Origin: Thermoplasmatota archaeon
GTDB taxonomy: Archaea > Thermoplasmatota > Thermoplasmata > Thermoplasmatales > Thermoplasmataceae
NCBI GenBank assembly: GCA_023489425.1
Contig: JAMDCG010000001.1
Span: 1 to 26,509, forward strand
Length of the DNA stretch: 26,509 nt
Direction: 5' to 3'
Part shown: positions 23,626 through 26,509 of the stretch, in pieces
How the letters are laid out: every line of letters begins with the position of its first letter
Numbering within the stretch: position 1 is the stretch's first letter
Translations under genes and position numbers: made by a program
Notes under the pieces: generated by a model
Database searches by the model: none
Told to the model about the DNA's origin: nothing
The model's input: the letters and a program-made list of their open reading frames with translations, nothing else

Positions 23626-24531
23626 ATGAATATCAAAAGCAAATCTATTGAAGCTGAAATGAGTGGTAATTACACAATAGATGGTGCAGGTGTCAGGCTT
23701 CTGAGAGTTTTTGGCGGGCCTTCTACATTTGAATACACCGACCCATTTCTTCTGCTTGATTATTTCGGCTCATCTGAACCATCGGAGTACGAAAAGGGAT
23801 TTCCATGGCATCCTCACAGAGGAATTGAGACCATCACATACCAGGTAAAGGGTAAAACGGATCATGAGGATAGCAACGGAAATAAGGGCACCATCTATCC
23901 AGGTGATGTACAGGATATGAGTGCTGGTAGTGGTATATTTCACCAGGAAATGCCAGCATCATTAAATATGAAAGGGAGTAACGATAAAAACTTTGACCGG
24001 ACAGTTCTGGGGTTGCAGTTATGGGTGAACACCCCAGCAGAAAGAAAGATGAAAACACCAGAATATGCATATTACAAATCATCTGATATACCTCAGTACA
24101 AAACGGATAACGGATCGATTGTAAAGGTATTTGCCGGAGAATTTGGAGACGCCACCGGGCCATACAGATCTCCATACGACCTCAGTCTTCATTATTATCA
24201 TATAAGGATAAAGGAAGGGGACAGCATCGAACTGAGTAACCTCGAAAGAAAGAGGGCCATTATGTTCAACTTTTCCGGTAATGTGAGGATAAATGGAGAA
24301 ACAGAGATGACAGAAAGAAAAGCTTTCATATTTTCGAGGAACGGAGACTACATAGAAATTAAGGGAAGGGAAAGGGAAAGCGATATAATGTTTATAGCAG
24401 GAAATCCCACCGATGAACATATTGAGTGGTATGGCCCTGTGGTCATGAATACAAGGGAACAGTTGAACGAAGCACTTAAAGATCTGAGAAATGGCACATT
24501 TGTCAGAGAAAAGGAACCTGTCTTCAACTGA
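23626..24531 (+). CDS. Pirin family protein (bicupin)
   Basis: A 301-residue bicupin. The metal ligands of pirin are all present in the N-terminal cupin: His62 and His64 in GFPWHPHRGIET, and His106 and Glu108 in SGIFHQEMP. The LLDYFG and GDVQDMSAGSGIFHQE stretches are pirin signatures, and the C-terminal cupin runs from about 165 to 275 with the usual loss of metal residues. Some prokaryotic pirins are quercetin 2,3-dioxygenases and others bind regulators; the real activity is not predictable. Apparently a single gene. TGTTTATT near 23596-23603, 22 nt before the ATG, is a weak TATA candidate, consistent with leaderless transcription. Confidence 0.93.
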   Translation: MNIKSKSIEAEMSGNYTIDGAGVRLLRVFGGPSTFEYTDPFLLLDYFGSSEPSEYEKGFPWHPHRGIETITYQVKGKTDHEDSNGNKGTIYPGDVQDMSAGSGIFHQEMPASLNMKGSNDKNFDRTVLGLQLWVNTPAERKMKTPEYAYYKSSDIPQYKTDNGSIVKVFAGEFGDATGPYRSPYDLSLHYYHIRIKEGDSIELSNLERKRAIMFNFSGNVRINGETEMTERKAFIFSRNGDYIEIKGRERESDIMFIAGNPTDEHIEWYGPVVMNTREQLNEALKDLRNGTFVREKEPVFN

Positions 24532-24560
24532 TTTTCGTTAAATACAGATACAGAGACTAT

Positions 24561-24618
24561 ATGTACTAAATAGTCGTACCACTAACTTATTAGTATTACT
24601 CAGTAATGTACTATAGTA
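24561..24618. repeat. Short direct repeats and palindrome in the glycosyltransferase promoter region
   Basis: ATGTACTAAATAGT at 24561-24574 is echoed by ATGTACTATAGT at 24606-24617, about 45 bp apart. The second copy contains the perfect 10-bp palindrome TACTATAGTA (24609-24618) directly before the ATG at 24623. ACTAT/ATAGT arms also flank the first copy. The region could be a repressor site spanning the start of transcription, or chance in AT-rich DNA. Confidence 0.3.
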
Positions 24619-24622
24619 TTAA

Positions 24623-25840
24623 ATGCGAATAGAATTCCTCCTTTTTATTACCATCACGGCGGTTTCATCCGTACTCTCCGTTACATATTACCTTTTAAAT
24701 TCATATCTTTCAAGAAAAAGGAATACACCTAAAGAAAAATCCGAGGGATTAACACCGCAGGATGCAACTATTGTTATAACTGTGTTCAACGAATCAGTGG
24801 AGCATCTGAAAAGGGCCATAGCTTCAGTCAGAGATCAGGTCAGTGAAATAATAGTAGTAGGGGATGGTGTTGAGCAACCATACCTTTCCATGTGCAGGGA
24901 TGAAGGTGTTACCTTTCTATCCACTGGAATACATTCAGGAAAAAGAAAAGCAATGGCTCTTGGAGTTTCAAAAGTAAAGACGAAAGTGGTAGTGTTCATG
25001 GATGGGGATATGATCCCTGAATCTGATGCCATCGGAAATATCATGAAAGAATACTCGCCCAGAGTAGGAGGTGTTGGCGGTAATATAACATTTGACACCA
25101 TGGATGGTAAGTTTGTATCCTATGCCTCTCAATTCATAGAGAGATCAAAGGAAATCATCCAGAGATCAATGAAGCATTTCGGAAGTGTAATGCTGATAGA
25201 TGGTGGCTTCGGATCTTACAGGATGGATGTAGTTGGAAAATACATAACATCACCAGAATTTTATGATTTCAAGATTCAGGGAAACATTCCGTATTATGGA
25301 GGTGGTGACGATGCAGACCTTACCTCATACATAATCGGTAAGGGCTATGTCGCTACAAAATCCTTTGAAGCAAGGGTAACAACCCTCCCCAAGGACAGCA
25401 TAAAAAGTTATATGAAACAGAACATAAGATGGTCGAGGACTGGATGGAGAACATTCTTCAAGAGTCTAAGAAACGGCTCTCTGAAAAAAGCAAATAAATT
25501 CTATAAGTTTGAGCAGATATTCACATACACCCTTCCAATTGTATTTCTTGTAGTTATTCTCCTAAAGGGACTTATCTTTCTTGAAGTGTTACATTTCAGG
25601 GGATTCATACCCGCTATATTCAGCATGATTGGATTTCATTTTCATGGTCATATTTCTAATTTAGACATATTATACAGGTTAAGTACCACTTCATCAGCTG
25701 TGGCTTCCATGGTTTTCGCAGGTTCTGTTGCAACCAGAACCTTAAAGAACAGGCTCAAAACACTTGCTTACGGTTCAATAGGAGCTGGAATACTCTTCAT
25801 TGCCACAATATATGCTCTTTTTACTTACAATAAGGCCTGA
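24623..25840 (+). CDS. Membrane-bound family 2 glycosyltransferase (hyaluronan/cellulose synthase-like)
   Basis: A 405-residue GT-A glycosyltransferase with an N-terminal membrane helix (about 5-28), a cytoplasmic catalytic domain and three or four C-terminal helices. The nucleotide-sugar DxD is DGD (127-129 in VVVFMDGDMIP), the acceptor-base region is GGGDDAD (226-232), and the processive-synthase signature QxxRW is QNIRW (266-270). This arrangement matches processive synthases such as hyaluronan synthase, or dolichol-phosphate-linked GT2 enzymes with QxxRW. It probably adds sugars to an extracellular polysaccharide or glycolipid; acidophile Thermoplasmatales are rich in glycosylated surface lipids. 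Sugar donor and product are unknown. No other glycosylation gene is adjacent. Confidence 0.9.
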   Translation: MRIEFLLFITITAVSSVLSVTYYLLNSYLSRKRNTPKEKSEGLTPQDATIVITVFNESVEHLKRAIASVRDQVSEIIVVGDGVEQPYLSMCRDEGVTFLSTGIHSGKRKAMALGVSKVKTKVVVFMDGDMIPESDAIGNIMKEYSPRVGGVGGNITFDTMDGKFVSYASQFIERSKEIIQRSMKHFGSVMLIDGGFGSYRMDVVGKYITSPEFYDFKIQGNIPYYGGGDDADLTSYIIGKGYVATKSFEARVTTLPKDSIKSYMKQNIRWSRTGWRTFFKSLRNGSLKKANKFYKFEQIFTYTLPIVFLVVILLKGLIFLEVLHFRGFIPAIFSMIGFHFHGHISNLDILYRLSTTSSAVASMVFAGSVATRTLKNRLKTLAYGSIGAGILFIATIYALFTYNKA

Positions 25841-25846
25841 TCATAA

Positions 25847-25854
25847 TTAAATAA
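25847..25854 (+). promoter_or_regulatory. TATA box of kae1
   Basis: TTAAATAA ends 21 nt before the kae1 ATG at 25876, the same spacing as the other leaderless promoters here. No ribosome-binding site precedes the ATG. Confidence 0.5.
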
Positions 25855-25875
25855 AGATCTGACATATGTATTTCA

Positions 25876-26509
25876 ATGCTAACTCTGGGAATTGAGGGCA
25901 CAGCTCATACTACAAGCGCATCCATACTGGATGAGAAACAAATATACTCCATGGTATCCAGAACATATAAACCGGAAAAGGGTGGAATAAATCCCCGAGA
26001 AGCTGCAAATTTTCATTTTGAAAATGTTGTTGATGTAATTCATACTGCAATCAAGGAATCTGGATTCTCGGAAAATGACATAGAAATGGTGGGATTTTCA
26101 AAAGGTCCAGGTCTCCCTCCATCGCTGAAAATAACAGCAGTTGCTGCCAGGGCTATGGCGTTAAAGCTCCATATACCAATTGTAGGGGTAAATCACCCTC
26201 TTGGGCACATAGAAATCGGAAGGAGGGAAACTGGTGCAAATGACCCAGTAATGCTATACGTTTCAGGGGGTAATACACAGATAATAGCACACAAGAACGG
26301 TAGATACAGGGTATTTGGTGAAACACTTGACATCGGAATTGGAAATATGCTGGACAAAATAGCCAGAGATATGGGATTTCCATTTCCGGGTGGGCCTGAA
26401 ATTGAAAGAATGGCACTTAATGGATCAAGACTACTTGATCTTCCATATTCAGTCAATGGAATGGACTGCTCATTTTCTGGCATATACACGGCGGCAAAAA
26501 ATTTACTAA
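25876..26509 (+). CDS. kae1: KEOPS complex subunit Kae1 (t6A tRNA modification), 5' part, cut by the window edge
   Basis: The frame opens at ATG 25876 and runs 211 codons to the window edge without a stop. The ASKHA-fold Kae1/TsaD signatures are present: [13 protein letters not shown] (phosphate-binding loop), [12 protein letters not shown], the metal ligands His107 and His111 in [20 protein letters not shown], and [20 protein letters not shown]. The complete protein would be about 325 residues. In Thermoplasmatales and many euryarchaea the gene is fused to the Bud32 kinase, which cannot be seen here. Kae1 is the catalytic subunit adding threonylcarbamoyl to A37 of ANN-decoding tRNAs. Confidence 0.96.
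   Translation, partial: MLTLGIEGTAHTTSASILDEKQIYSMVSRTYKPEKGGINPREAANFHFENVVDVIHTAIKESGFSENDIEMVGFSKGPGLPPSLKITAVAARAMALKLHIPIVGVNHPLGHIEIGRRETGANDPVMLYVSGGNTQIIAHKNGRYRVFGETLDIGIGNMLDKIARDMGFPFPGGPEIERMALNGSRLLDLPYSVNGMDCSFSGIYTAAKNLL

Noticed and set aside
1..26509. CRISPR array, insertion sequence, prophage or integrase
   Set aside because: No regularly spaced repeats, transposase or integrase motifs, or terminal inverted repeats were found on either strand; gene content is core chromosomal.

Overview
The window is a gene-dense, AT-rich stretch of an archaeal chromosome, almost certainly from the order Thermoplasmatales (Thermoplasma / Ferroplasma / Cuniculiplasma relatives). Archaeal markers are aIF2-gamma, ribosomal protein S6e, archaeal-type DnaG primase, Kae1 and a Bat-type HTH regulator. 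The diagnostic gene is a bacterial-type HU protein very like Thermoplasma HTa, which serves as chromosomal protein in this lineage. Several transcription units start with a TATA box ending about 20-22 nt before the first codon, which indicates leaderless mRNAs. Genes inside operons or with short leaders use GGAGG/GGTG ribosome-binding sites or overlapping stop/start codons. I see no tRNA, rRNA, CRISPR array, insertion sequence or integrase.

Layout. 1-6274 (+): the distal part of a complex I-like operon (nuoK end, nuoL, nuoM, nuoN), followed without a break by two small unknown proteins and a crotonase-fold protein that seems to start at a CTG. 6257-9640 (-): tatC/tatA, a YbjQ-family protein, a two-domain glutaredoxin-like protein disulfide oxidoreductase, an unknown 112-aa protein and a 1-Cys peroxiredoxin, together an export and redox block. 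9738-12599 (-): dnaG and a LonB-type AAA+ ATPase that has a zinc ribbon where LonB has its membrane segments and has no protease domain. 12865-15540: an endonuclease IV-like TIM barrel, a small DUF5611-like protein, HTa on the opposite strand, and a MagIII-like HhH DNA glycosylase, a DNA repair and nucleoid island. 15513-17125 (-): rps6e and aif2g. 17430-18797 (+): an MFS transporter.

18889-23549 is a metabolic cluster. A homocitrate/citramalate synthase-like DRE-TIM enzyme overlaps a CaiB/BaiF CoA-transferase gene on the plus strand. Facing them are a LeuC/LeuD-type hydro-lyase pair, with a Bat-type HTH regulator diverging from leuC. The synthase and hydro-lyase together fit 2-oxoacid chain elongation (lysine by alpha-aminoadipate, or citramalate/isopropylmalate chemistry). 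The coupled CoA-transferase is not part of those routes. The window closes with a pirin, a hyaluronan-synthase-like membrane glycosyltransferase and the 5' two thirds of kae1 (t6A tRNA modification), cut by the window edge.

The observations I rate highest are the protease-less, zinc-ribbon LonB-like ATPase joined to dnaG; the synthase / CoA-transferase / LeuCD / regulator cluster with an atypical LeuD substrate loop (YLHL); the apparent CTG start of the crotonase gene; and the half-lost zinc knuckle of aIF2-gamma. All functional assignments rest on reading motifs by eye; no database search was possible.
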